Positions 1 through 10,718 of a stretch of 64,000 nucleotides of DNA are shown here, one piece after another. How positions within the stretch are numbered: the stretch's first letter is position 1; each line of letters starts with the position of its first letter. The translations under genes were made by a program, and so were the position numbers. Under the pieces are notes generated by a model. That model saw only the letters and a program-made list of their open reading frames with translations. It was not told the DNA's origin and did not search any database. Source of the DNA: Dama dama (taxonomy: Eukaryota > Chordata > Mammalia > Artiodactyla > Cervidae); assembly GCF_033118175.1 (NCBI RefSeq), contig NW_026870889.1:2046001-2110000 (forward strand), given 5' to 3'.

Positions 1-1363
1 CTTGCCCCTGAGCCTGGGGGCAAGGCAGGGTGTCCACACTCCCAGGACAAGGCAGAACCACATGCACACGTCTGATCTGCCCCTTGCACCGGCAGAGAGC
101 TCGGGGGAGCCAGAGTCTGTCAGGCAGCTGCTGGGCTGGCCGCCTGTGTGGGAAGGGGCAGAGCCGACCTAGGGGCAAGTTGGGCCTCTTGCTCTCCCTG
201 CTGCCCTGAGGCTGCTGGGCCAAAGAGGTCTTGGGCATCCAGCCCCTTGCTGGTCCCTTCCCTCTGACGAGGCCCTCTGAGCTCCAGCACCTTTCAGTGT
301 GGAGACAGCCCCTGCCAGCAACCTCCTCTCCAAGGAGGCCTCAACCGAGGCCTAGGCCCAGGGGAAAGGCACCAGCGGGGATGAGCCTGGGGAGGCGCCC
401 GGGCATGTCTGGACCCAGTCCCCGCAGCCTGCCCCTTGGTGGGGCAGTACCCCCGGAGGCCAGGAAGGTCTGGGCAAGGCTGCCAGGGGCAGGGACACTG
501 CTGGGTCTTGCCCCTGGCCTGTGGGGCGTCTGAGCACAACCGGCCCTCTCCCGCTGGAAGACCTCCCCGTCTGCCTCGAAAGGCCGGTTTGCAAGCACTC
601 CCGCCCGCTGTTCCCGCCAGGCACGCACAATGCTCCCAAGCCCGGGAGAAAAGCGCTTCGGGGTGGTGCTCTCTCCGGGCCCTTGCCCCTGAGCCTGGGG
701 GCAAGGCATGGGGAACACACTCCCAGGCCAAGGCAGAACCACATGCCCACGTCTGTTCCTGTCCCCTGCACCGGCAGAGAGCTTGGGGGAGCCAGAGTCT
801 GTCAGGCAGCTGCTGGGTTGGCCGCCTGTGTGGGAAGGGGCAGAGCCGCCCTAGGGGCAAGTTGGGCTTCTTGCTCTCCCTGCTGCCCTGAGGCTGCTGG
901 GCCAAAGACGTCTTGGGCATCCAGCCCCTTACTGGTCCCTTCCCTCTGACGAGGCCCTCTGAGCTCCAGCACCTTGCAGTGTGGAGACAGCCCCTGCCAG
1001 CAACCTCCTCTCCAAGGAGGCCTCAACCGAGGCCTAGGCCCAGGGGAAAGGCACCAGCGGGGATGAGCCAGGGGAGGCGCCCGAGCATGTCTGGACCCAG
1101 TCCCCGCAGCCTGCCCCTTGGTGGGGCAGTACCCCCGGAGGCCAGGAAGGTCTGGGCAAGGCTGGCCAGGGGCAGGGGCCCTGCTGCGTCCTGCCCCTGG
1201 CCTGTGGGGCCTCTGAGCACAACCGGCCCTCTCCCACTGGAAGACCTCCCTGGCTGCCTCCAAAGGCCGGTTTGCAAGCGCTCCCGGCCACTGTTACCAG
1301 CAGGCGGGCACAATGCTCCTAAGCCCGGAAGAAAAGCGCTTCAGGGTGGTGCTCTCTCTGGGC

Positions 1364-1389
1364 CCTTGCCCCTGAGCCTGGGGGCAAGG
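1364..1389. other. 9-bp inverted repeat specific to class A and B monomers (example copy)
   Basis: CCTTGCCCC (1364-1372) and GGGGCAAGG (1381-1389) are perfect reverse complements around an 8-nt spacer. Monomers with GGGGGCCAGGC in place of GGGGGCAAGGC (classes D, E and F) keep only part of the pairing. The element therefore marks a subset of monomers. Confidence 0.75.
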
Positions 1390-1698
1390 CAGGGTGTCCA
1401 CACTCCCAGCCAAGGCAGAACCACATGCACACGTCTGACCTGCCCCCTGCACCGGCAGAGAGCTCGGGGGAGCCAGAGTCTGTCAGGCAGCTGCTGGGCT
1501 GGCCGCCTGTGTGGGAAGTGGCAGAGCCGACCTAGGGGCAAGTTGGGCCTCTTGCTCTCCCTGCTGCCCTGAGGCTGCTGGGCCAAAGACGTCTTGGGCA
1601 TCCAGCCCCTTGCTGGTCCCTTCCCGCTGACGAGGCCCTCTGAGCTCCAGCACCTTGCAGTGTGGAGACAGCCCCTGCCAGCAACCTCCTCTCCAAGG

Positions 1699-1721
1699 AG
1701 GCCTCAACCGAGGCCTAGGCC
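1699..1721. other. 7-bp hairpin and overlapping 10-bp palindrome (example copy)
   Basis: AGGCCTC (1699-1705) and GAGGCCT (1710-1716) flank the loop AACC. The overlapping sequence GGCCTAGGCC (1712-1721) is a perfect 10-bp palindrome. Most monomers carry it. Some have lost it, for example by GGAGGCATCAACC (about 3064), CTATGCCCAGG or CTAGGACCAGG variants. Confidence 0.8.
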
Positions 1722-3599
1722 CAGGGGAAAGGCACCAGCGGGGATGAGCCTGGGGAGGCGCCCGGGCATGTCTGGACCCAGTCCCCGCAGCCTGCCCCTT
1801 GGTGGGGCAGTACCCCCGGAGGCCAGGAAGATCTGGGCAAGGCTGGCCAGGGGCAGGGGCCCTGCTGGGTCCTCCCCATGGCCTGTGGGGCCTCTGAGCA
1901 CAACCGGCCCTCTCCCACTGGAAGACCTCCCCGGCTGCCTCCAAAGGCCAGTTTGCCAACACTCCTGCCCGCTCTTCCCGCCAGGCACGCACAATGCTCC
2001 CAAGCCCGGGAGAAAAGCGCTTCGGGGTGGTGGTCTCTCCGGGCCCTTGCCCCTGAGCCTGGGGGCCAGGCAGGGGATCCACAGTCCCAGGCCAAGGCAC
2101 AACAACATGCACACGTCTGTTCCTGCCCCCTCCACCGGCAGAGAGCTGGGGGGAGCCAGAGTCTGTCAGGCAGCTGCTGGGCTGGCCGCCTGTGTGGGAA
2201 GGGGCAGAGCCGACCTAGGGGCAAGTTGGGCCTCTTGCTCTCCCTGCTGCCCTGAGGCTGCTGGGCCAAAGAGGTCTTGGGCATCCAGCCCCTTGCTGGT
2301 CCCTTCCCTCTGACGAGGCCCTCTGAGCTCCAGCACCTTGCAGTGTGGAGACAGCCCCTGCCAGCAACCTCCTCTCCAAGGAGGCCTCAACCTAGGCCTA
2401 GGCCCAGGGGAAAGGCACCAGCGGGGATGAGCCAGTGGAGGCGCACGGGCATATCAGGACCCAGTCCCCGCAGCCTGCCCCTTGGTGGGGCAGTACCCCC
2501 GGAGGCCAGGAAGGTCTGGGCAAGGCTGGCCAGGGGCAGGGTCCCTGCTGGGTCCTGCCCCTGGCCTGTGGGGCCTCTGAGCACAACCGGCCCTCTACCA
2601 CTGGAAAACCTCCCCGGCTGCCTCCAAAGGCGGGTTTGCCAACACTCCCGCCCGCTGTTCCCGCCAGGCACGCACAACGCTCCCAAGGCCAGGAGAAAAG
2701 CGCTTCGGGGTGTTGCTCTCTCCGGGCCCTTGCCCCTGAGCCTGGGGTCCAGGCAGTGGGTCCACACTCCCAGAACAAGGCAGAACCACATGCACACGTC
2801 TGTTCCTGACCCCTGCACCGGCAGAGAGCTCGGGGGAGCCAGAGTCTGTCAGGCAGCTGCTGGGTTGGCTGCCTGTGTGGGAAGGGGCAGAGCCGACCTA
2901 GGGGCAAGTTGGGCCTCTTGCTCTCCCTGCTGCCCTGAGGCTGCTGGGCCAAAGAGGTCTTGGGCATCCAGCCCCTTGCTGGTCCCTTCCCTCTGACGAG
3001 GCCCTCTGAGCTCCAGCACCTTGCAGTGTGGAGACAGCCCCTGCCAGCAACCTCCTCTCCAAGGAGGCATCAACCGAGGCCTATGCCCAGGGGAAAGGCA
3101 CCAGCGGGGATGAGCCTGGGGAGGCGCCCAGGCATGTCTGGACCCAGTCCCCGCAGCCTGCCCCTTGGTGGGGCAGTACCCCCGGAGGCGAGGAAGGTCT
3201 GGGCAAGGCTGGCCAGGGGCAGGGGACCTGCTGGGTCCTGCCCCTGGCCTGTGGGGCCTCTGAGCACAACCGGCCCTCTCCCACTGGAAGACCTCCCCGG
3301 CTGCCTCCAAAGTCCTGTTTGCAAACACTCCCGCCCGCTGTTCACGTCAGGCTCGCACAATGCTCCCAAGCCCGGGAGAAAAGCACTTCGGAGTGGTGCT
3401 CTCTCCGGGCCCTTGCCCCTGAGCCTGGGGGCAAGGCAGGGGGAACACACTCCCAGGCCAAGGCAGAAACACATGCCCACGTCTGTTCCTGTCCCCTGCA
3501 CCGGCAGAGAGCTTGGGGGAGCCAGAGTCTGTCAGGCAGGTGCTGGGTTGGCCGCCTGTGTGGGAAGGGGCAGAGCCGACCTAGGGGCAAGTTGGGCCT

Positions 3600-4480
3600 C
3601 TTGCTCTCCCTGCTGCGCTGAGGCTGCTGGGCCAAAGAGATCTTAGGGCATCCAGCCCCTTGCTTGTCCCTTCCCTCTGACGAGGCCCTCTGAGCTCCAG
3701 CACCTTGCAGTGTGGAGACAGCCCCTGCCAGCAACCTCCTCTCCAAGGAGGCCTCAACCGAGGCCTAGGACCAGGGGAAAGGCACCAGCGGGGATGAGCC
3801 TGGGGAGGCGCCCGGGCATGTCTGGACCCAGTCTCCGCAGCCTGCCCCTTGGTGGGGCAGTACCCCCGGAGGCCAGGAAGGTCTGGGCAAGGCTGGCCAC
3901 GGGCAGGGGCCCTGCTGGGTCCTGCCCCTGGCCTATGGGGCCTCTGAGCACAACCGGCCCTCTCCCACTGGAAGACTTCCCCGGCTGCCTCCAAAGGCCG
4001 GTTTGCCAACACTCCCGCCCGCTGTTCCCGCCAGGCGCGCACAATTCTCCCAAGCCCGGGAGAAAAGCGCTTCGGGGTGGTGCTCTCTCCGGGCCCTTGC
4101 CCCGAGCGTGTGGGCGAGGCAGTGGGTCCACACTCCCAGACCAACGCAGAACCACATGCACACGTGTGTTCCTGACCCCTGCACCGGCAGAGAGCTCGGG
4201 GAGCCAGAGTCTGTCAGGCAGCTGCTGGGCTGGCCGCCTGTGTGGGAAGGGGCAGAGCCGACCTAGGGGCAAGTTGGGCCTCTTCCTCTCCCTGCTGCCC
4301 TGAGGCTGCTGGGCCAAAGAGGTCTTGGGCATCCAGCCCCTTGCTGGTCCCTTCCCTCTGACGAGGCCCTCTGAGCTCCAGCACCTTGCAGTGTGGAGAC
4401 AGCCCCTGCCAGCAACCTCCTCTCCAAGGAGGCCTCAACCGAGGCCTAGGCCCAGGGGAAAGGCACCAGCGGGGATGAGC
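3600..4480. repeat. Duplicated block, 3-monomer spacing, left copy
   Basis: The stretch matches about 5647-6527 at an offset of 2,047 bp (three monomers). Shared rare variants are TGCTGCGCTGAGG, TCTTAGGGCATCC, GACCAACGCAGAACC and CACGTGTGTTCC. The only difference I noticed is GAGCGTGTGGGCG here against GAGCGTGGGGGCG in the right copy. Edges are approximate and were set where variants stop matching. Confidence 0.85.
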
Positions 4481-4575
4481 CAGGGGAGGCGCCCGAGCAT
4501 GTCTGGACCCAGTTCCCGCAGCCTGCCCCTTGGTGGGGCAGTACCCCCGGAGGCCAGGAAGGTCTGGGCAAGGCT

Positions 4576-4614
4576 GGCCAGGGGCAGGGGCCCTGCTGGG
4601 TCCTGCCCCTGGCC
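4576..4614. other. 13-bp perfect inverted repeat in the monomer (example copy)
   Basis: The left arm GGCCAGGGGCAGG (4576-4588) and right arm CCTGCCCCTGGCC (4602-4614) are perfect reverse complements around a 13-nt spacer. The element recurs in most monomers at about offset 251-289. A 12-bp version occurs in monomers with GCTGCCAGGGGCAGG. Arm changes seen elsewhere (for example GGCCACGGGCAGG at about 3894, CCAGGGTCAGG at about 36693, CTCCCCATGGCC at about 1871) are not matched by compensating changes in the other arm. Conserved RNA pairing is therefore not indicated. Confidence 0.85.
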
Positions 4615-5646
4615 TGTGGAGCCTCTGAGCACAACCGGCCCTCTCCCACTGAAAGACCTCCCCGGCTGCCTCCAAAGGCCGGTTTGCAAGCGCTACCGCC
4701 CACTGTTCCCAGCAGGCGTGCACAATGCTCCTAAGCCCGGGAGAAAAGCGCTTCAGGGTGGTGCTCTCTCTGGGCCCTTGCCCCTGAGCCTGGGGGCAAG
4801 GCAGGGTGTCCAAACTCCCAGGCCAAGGCAGAACCACATGCACACGTCTGATCTGCCCCCTGCACCGGCAGAGAGCTCGGGGGAGCCAGAGTCTGTCAGG
4901 CAGCTGCTGGGCTGGCCGCCTGTGTGGGAAGTGGCAGAGCCGACCTAGGGGCAAGTTGGGCCTCTTGCCCTCCCTGCTGCCCTGAGGCTGCTGGGCCAAA
5001 GAGGTCTTGGGCATCCAACCCCTTGCTGGTCCCTTCCCTCTGACGAGGCCCTCTGAGCTCCAGCACCTTGCAGTGTGGAGACAGCCCCTGCCAGCAACCT
5101 CCTCTCCAAGGAGGCCTAAACCGAGGCCTAGGCACAGGGGAAAGGCACCAGCGGGGATGAGCCTGGGGAGGCGCCCGGGCATGTATGGACCCAGTCCCCG
5201 CAGCCTGCCCCTTGGTGGGGCAGTACCCCCGGAGGCGAGGAAGGTCTGGGCAAGGCTGGCCAGGGGCAGGGGACCTGCTGGGTCCTGCCCCTGGCCTGTG
5301 GGGCCTCTGAGCACAACCGGCCCTCTCCCACTGGAAGACTTCCCCGGCTGCCTCCAAAGGCCGGTTTGCCAACACTCCCGCCCGCTGTTCCAACCAAGGG
5401 CGCACAATGCTCCCAAGCCCGGGAGAAAATCGCCTTGGGGTGGTGCTCTCTCCGGGCCCTTTCCCCTGAGCCTGGGGGCCAGGCAGGGGGTCCACACTCC
5501 CAGGCCAAGGCAGAACGACATGCACACGTCTGTTCCTGCCCCATGCACCGGCAGAGAGCTCGGGGGAGCCAGAGTCTGTCAGGCAGCTGCTGGGCTGGCC
5601 GCCTGTGTGGGAAGGGGCAGAGCCGACCTAGGGGCAAGTTGGGCCT

Positions 5647-6527
5647 CTTGCTCTCCCTGCTGCGCTGAGGCTGCTGGGCCAAAGAGATCTTAGGGCATCC
5701 AGCCCCTTGCTTGTCCCTTCCCTCTGACGAGGCCCTCTGAGCTCCAGCACCTTGCAGTGTGGAGACAGCCCCTGCCAGCAACCTCCTCTCCAAGGAGGCC
5801 TCAACCGAGGCCTAGGACCAGGGGAAAGGCACCAGCGGGGATGAGCCTGGGGAGGCGCCCGGGCATGTCTGGACCCAGTCTCCGCAGCCTGCCCCTTGGT
5901 GGGGCAGTACCCCCGGAGGCCAGGAAGGTCTGGGCAAGGCTGGCCACGGGCAGGGGCCCTGCTGGGTCCTGCCCCTGGCCTATGGGGCCTCTGAGCACAA
6001 CCGGCCCTCTCCCACTGGAAGACTTCCCCGGCTGCCTCCAAAGGCCGGTTTGCCAACACTCCCGCCCGCTGTTCCCGCCAGGCGCGCACAATTCTCCCAA
6101 GCCCGGGAGAAAAGCGCTTCGGGGTGGTGCTCTCTCCGGGCCCTTGCCCCGAGCGTGGGGGCGAGGCAGTGGGTCCACACTCCCAGACCAACGCAGAACC
6201 ACATGCACACGTGTGTTCCTGACCCCTGCACCGGCAGAGAGCTCGGGGAGCCAGAGTCTGTCAGGCAGCTGCTGGGCTGGCCGCCTGTGTGGGAAGGGGC
6301 AGAGCCGACCTAGGGGCAAGTTGGGCCTCTTCCTCTCCCTGCTGCCCTGAGGCTGCTGGGCCAAAGAGGTCTTGGGCATCCAGCCCCTTGCTGGTCCCTT
6401 CCCTCTGACGAGGCCCTCTGAGCTCCAGCACCTTGCAGTGTGGAGACAGCCCCTGCCAGCAACCTCCTCTCCAAGGAGGCCTCAACCGAGGCCTAGGCCC
6501 AGGGGAAAGGCACCAGCGGGGATGAGC
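5647..6527. repeat. Duplicated block, 3-monomer spacing, right copy
   Basis: Partner of about 3600-4480 at 2,047 bp. Upstream of it the neighbouring monomer is class F, while the left copy is preceded by class B, so the duplication boundary falls near the 3' end of that monomer. Downstream, the match ends where GATGAGCCTGGGG replaces GATGAGCCAGGGG. Confidence 0.85.
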
Positions 6528-7377
6528 CTGGGGAGGCGCCGGGCCATGTCTGGACCCAGTCCCCGCAGCCTGCCCCTTGGTGGGGCAGTACCCCCGGAGG
6601 CCAGGAGGGTCTGGGCAAGGCTGCCAGGGGCAGGGACACTGCTGGGTCCTGCCCCTGGCCTGTGGGGCGTCTGAGCACAACCGGCACTCTCCCGCTGGAA
6701 GACCTCCCCGGCTGCCTCCAAAGGCCGGTTTGCAAGCACTCCCGCCCGCTGTTCCCGCCAGGCACGCACAATGCTCCCAAGCCCGGGAGAAAAGCGCTTC
6801 GGGGAGGTGCTCTCTCCGGGCCCTTGCCCCTGAGCCTGGGGGACAGGCAGGGGGAACACACTCCCAGGCCAAGGCAGAACGACATGCACACGTCTGTTCC
6901 TGCCCCCTACACCGGCAGAGAGTTCGGGGGAGCCAGAGACTGCCAGGCTGCTGCTGGGCTGGCTGCCTGTGTGGGACGGGGTAGAGCCGACCTAGGGGCA
7001 AGTTGGGCCTCTTGCTCTCCCTGCTGCCCTGAGGCTGCTGGGTCAGAGAGGTCTTGGGCATCCAGCCCTTTGCTGGTCCTTTCCCTCTGACGAGGCCCTC
7101 TGAGCTCCAGCACCTTGCAGTGTGCAGACAGCCCCTGCCGGCAACCTCCTCTCCAAGGAGGCCTCAACCGAGGCCTAGGCCCAAGGGAAAGGCACCAGCG
7201 GGGATGAGCCTGGGGAGGCGCCCGGGCATGTCTGGACCCAGGCCCCGCAGCCTGCCCCTTGGTGGGGTAGTACCCCCGGAGGCCAGGAAGGTCTGGGCAA
7301 GGCTGCCAGAGGCAGGGACACTGCTGGGTCCTGCCCCTGGCCTGTGGGGCCTCTGAGAACAACTGGCACTCTCCCGC

Positions 7378-10300
7378 TGGAAGACCTCCCCGGCTGCCTC
7401 CAAAGGCTGGTTTGCAAGCACTCAATCCCGCTGTTCACGCCAGCTGCGCACAATGCTCCCAAGCCCGGGAGAAAAGCATTTTGGGGTGGTGCTCACTCCG
7501 GGCTTTGGAAGACCTCCCCGGCTGCCTCCAAGGCCGGTTTGCAAGCACTTCTGCCTGCTGTTCCCGCCACCCGCGCACAATGCTCCCAAGCCCGGGAGAA
7601 AAGCGTTTCGGGGTGGTGTTCTCTCTGGGCCCAAGAAAGACCTCCCGGGCTGCCCCCAAATGCCGGTTTGCAAGCACTCCCACTCGCTGTTCCCGCCATC
7701 CGTGCAAATGCTCCAAGCCCAGGAGAAAAGCCCTTCAGGGTGGTGCTCTCTCCCGGCCCTTGGAAGACCTCCCCGGCTGCCTCCAAAGGCTGGATTTCAA
7801 GTACTCCCTCCCGCTGTCCCGCCAGCCGCACACAATGCTCCCAATCACGGGAGAAAAGCGCTTCGGGGTGGTGCTCTCTACGGGCCCTTGGAAGACCTCC
7901 CCGTTTGTCTCCAAAGGCCGGTTTGCAAGCACTCATGCCCGCTGTTCCCGCCAGCCGCGCACAATGCTCCCAAGCCTAGGAGAAAAGCGCTTCGGGGTGG
8001 TGCTCTCTCCCGGCCCTTGGAAGACCTCCCCGGCTGCCTCCAAAGGCCGGTTTGCAAGCACTCAATCCCGCTGTTCCCGCCAGCCGCGCACAATGCTCCC
8101 AAGCCCGGGAGAAAAGCGCTTCGGGGTGGTGCTCTCTCCCGGCCCTTGGAAGACCTCCCCGGCTGCCTCCAAAGGCTGGTTTTCAAGAACTCCCTCCCGC
8201 TGACCCGCCAGCCGCACACAATGCTCCCAAGCCCGGGAGAAAAGCATTTTGAGGTGGTCTCTCTCCGGGCCCTTGGAAGACTCCCCGGCTGCCTCTAAAG
8301 GCCGGTTTGCAAGCACTCATGTCCTCTGTTCCCGACAGCCGCGAACAATGCTCCCAATTCCGTGAGAAAAGTGCTTCGGGATGGTGCTCTCTCCGGGCCG
8401 TTGGAAGACCTCCCAAGCTGCCTCCAAAGGCCGGTTTGCAAGCACTCCCGCCCGCTGTTCCCGCCAGCCTCGCACAATGCTCCCAAGACCGGGAGAAAAG
8501 CGCTTCGGGGTGGTGTTCTCTCCGTGCCAATGGAGGACCTCCCTGGCTGCCCCCAAAGGCCGGTTTGCAAGCACTCCCACTCGCTGTTCCCGCCAGCCAC
8601 GCACAATCCTCCAAAACCCCGGAGAAAAGCGCTTCGGGGTGGTGTTCTCTCAGTGCCCATGGAAGACCTCCCGGGGTGCCCCCAAAGGCCGGTTTGCAAG
8701 GACTCCCACTCGCTGTTCCCGCCATCCGCGCACAATGCTCCCAAGCCCGGGAGAAAAGCATTTTGGGGTGGTGCTCACACCGGGCCCTGGAAGACCTCCC
8801 CGGCTGCCTCCAAAGGACGGTTTTCAAGCACTCCTGCCTGCTGTTCCCGCCACCCGCGCACAATGCTCCCAAGCCCGGGAGAAAAGCGCTTCGGGGTGGT
8901 GCTCTCTACAGGCCCTTGGAAGACCTCCCCGGCTGCCTCCAAAGGCCGGTTTGCAAGGACTCCTTCCTGCTGTTCCCGCCATCCGCGCACAGTGCTCCCA
9001 AGCCCGGGAGAAAAGCATTTTGGGGTGGTGCTCACACCGGGCCCTGGAAGACCTCCCCGGCTGCCTCCAAAGGACGGTTTTCAAGCTCTCCTGCCTGCTG
9101 TTCCCGCCACCCGCGCAGAATGCTCCCAAGCCCGGGAGAAAAGCGCGTCGGGGTGGTGCTCTCTACAGGCGCTTGGAAGACCTCCCCGGCTGCCTCCAAA
9201 GGCCGGTTTGCAAGGACTCCTTCCTGCTGTTCCCGCCAGCCACGCACAATGCTCCCAAGCCCGGGAGAAAAGCATTTTGGGATGGTGCTCACTCCGGGCC
9301 CTTGGAAGACCTCCTCGGCTGCCTCCAAAGGCCAGTTTGCAAGCAGTCCTGCCTGCTGTTCCCGCCAGCCGCGCACAATGCTCCCAAGCCCGGGAGAAAA
9401 GCGCTTCAGGGTGGTGCTCTCTCCGGGCCCTTGGAAGACGTCCCCGGCTGCCTCCAAAGGCCGGTTTGCAAGCACTCATGCCCGTTGTTCCCACCAGCCG
9501 CGCACAATGCTCCCAAGCCCGGGAGAAAAGCATTTTGGGGTGGTGCTCACTCCGGGCCCTTGGAAGACCTCCCCGGCTGCCTCCAAAAGCCAGTTTGCAA
9601 GCAGTCCTGCCTGCTGTTCCCGCCAGCCGCGCACAATGTTCCCAAGCCCGGGAGAAAAGCGCTTCGGGGTGGTGCTCTCTCCGGGCACTTTCAAGACCTC
9701 CCCGGCTGCCTCCAAAGGCCGGTTTGTAAGTACTCATGCCCGCTGCTTCCGCCAGCCACGCACAATGCTCCCAAGCCCGGGAGAAAAGCATTTTGGGGTG
9801 GTGCTCTCTCCGGGCCCTTGGAAGACCTCCCGGGCTGCCTCCAAAGGCCGGTTTGCAAGCATTCATGTCCGTTGTTCCCGACAGCCGCGCACAATGCTCC
9901 CAAGCCCGAGAGAAAAGCATTTTGGGGTGGTGCTCTCTCCGGGCCCTTGGAAGACCTCCCGGGCTGCCTGCAAAGGCCGGTTTGCAAGCATTCATGTCCG
10001 TTGTTCCCGACAGCCGCGCACAATGCTCCCAAGCCCGGGAGAAAAGCGCTTCGGGGTGGTGTTCTCTCAGGGACCATGGAGGACCTCCCCGGCTGCCCCC
10101 AAAGGCCGGTTTGCAAGCATTCCCACTCGCTGTTCCCGCCAGGCACACACAATGTTCCAAAACCCCGGAGAAAAGCGCTTCGGGGTGGTGCTCTCTCCGC
10201 GCCCTTGGAAGACTTCTCTGGCTGCCGCCAAAGGCCGGTTTGCAAGAATTCCCTCCCGCTGTCCCACCAGCCGCACACAATGCTCCAAAACCCGAGAGAA

Positions 10301-10718
10301 AAGCGCTTCGAGGTGGTGCTCTCTCCGGGCCCTTGGAAGACCTCCCCGGCTGCCTCCAAAGGCCGGTTTGCAAGCACTCCTGCCTGCTGTTCCCGCCACG
10401 CGCGCACAATGCTCCCAAGCCCGGAAGAAAAGCATTTTGGGGTAGTGCTCTCTCCGGGCCCTTGGAAGACCTCCCGGGCTGCCTCCAAAGGCCGGTTTGC
10501 AAGCACTCATGTCCGCTGTTCCCGACAGCCGCGCACAATGCTCCCAAGACCGGGAGAAAAGCATTTTGGGGTGCTGATCAGTCCGGGCCCTTGGAAGACG
10601 TCCCCGGCTGCCTCCAAAGGCCGGTTTGCAAGCACTCATGTCCGCTGTTCCCACCAAGCGCGCACAATGCTCCCATCCCGGGAGAAAAGCGCTTCGGGGT
10701 GGTGCTCTCTCCGGGCCC
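7378..10718 (+). repeat. Nested array 1: 26 tandem copies of a 127-129 bp subunit
   Basis: Unit starts, placed at TGGAAGACC or its aligned equivalent, are 7378, 7506, 7634, 7761, 7889, 8018, 8147, 8274, 8402, 8531, 8660, 8788, 8917, 9045, 9174, 9303, 9432, 9561, 9690, 9819, 9948, 10077, 10206, 10334, 10463 and 10592. The unit is the monomer segment at offset about 325-452. It contains CTCCAAAGGCCGGTTTGCAAG, then CGCACAATGCTCCCAAGCCC, then GGGAGAAAAGC, and ends in CTCTCCGGGCCC. Unit 1 continues from normal monomer sequence without a break. Unit 26 changes over to a different monomer type between about 10640 and 10651. Long open frames here are a by-product of the 43-codon period and are not genes. 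Confidence 0.95.
8660..9818 (+). repeat. Two-unit (about 257 bp) higher-order repeat inside nested array 1
   Basis: From unit 11 to unit 19 the motif after GAGAAAA alternates strictly between GCATTTTGG and GCGCTTCGG-like forms: 11 T, 12 C, 13 T, 14 C (GCGCGTCGG), 15 T, 16 C (GCGCTTCAGG), 17 T, 18 C and 19 T. In units 11 to 14 the junction that follows alternates in step, with GCTCACACCGGGCCCTGG after T units and CTCTACAGGC after C units. This shows that pairs of units were amplified together. The same alternation is visible in parts of the other two nested arrays. Confidence 0.8.

Larger units (their letters stand above)
1..7377 (+). repeat. 682-bp monomer array, segment 1
   Basis: It holds the 3' part of one monomer (1-230, class A) and ten full monomers starting at 231 (B), 913 (A), 1594 (D), 2277 (C), 2960 (B), about 3643 (C), 4325 (A), 5007 (F), about 5690 (C) and 6372 (E). 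It ends with the left 324 bp of the expanded monomer that starts at 7054. The monomers at 3643 and 5690 have one extra A at the anchor (TCTTAGGGCATCC). The monomers at 3643 and 5690 are near duplicates of each other. Nothing other than monomer sequence is present. Confidence 0.96.
4325..10640. repeat. Large duplicated block including nested array 1
   Basis: Monomers 4325 (A), 5007 (F), 5690 (C), 6372 (E) and the expanded monomer with units 1-25 match 37804-44119 at 33,479 bp. Immediately upstream, the stretch before about 3640 matches the stretch before 37800 at 34,160 bp. The left copy thus has one extra monomer, the one starting at 3643. The match ends inside unit 26 of the nested array. 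Confidence 0.85.

Noticed and set aside
1290..1315. CTCF-like match in CCAGCAGGCGGGC (also near 22937 and 46177)
   Set aside because: Core positions differ from the consensus, and the variant occurs in only a few class A monomers. Without binding data it is not supportable.
7378..10718. CENP-B box (NTTCGNNNNANNCGGGN) in CTTCGGGGTGGTGCTC
   Set aside because: TTCG is present, but the central A and the CGGG at the required spacing are not. The reverse orientation around CCCGGGAGAAAAGCGC also fails.
7378..10718. CRISPR array
   Set aside because: The whole 128-129 bp period is conserved, with no short direct repeat alternating with unique spacers, and the context is eukaryotic satellite.
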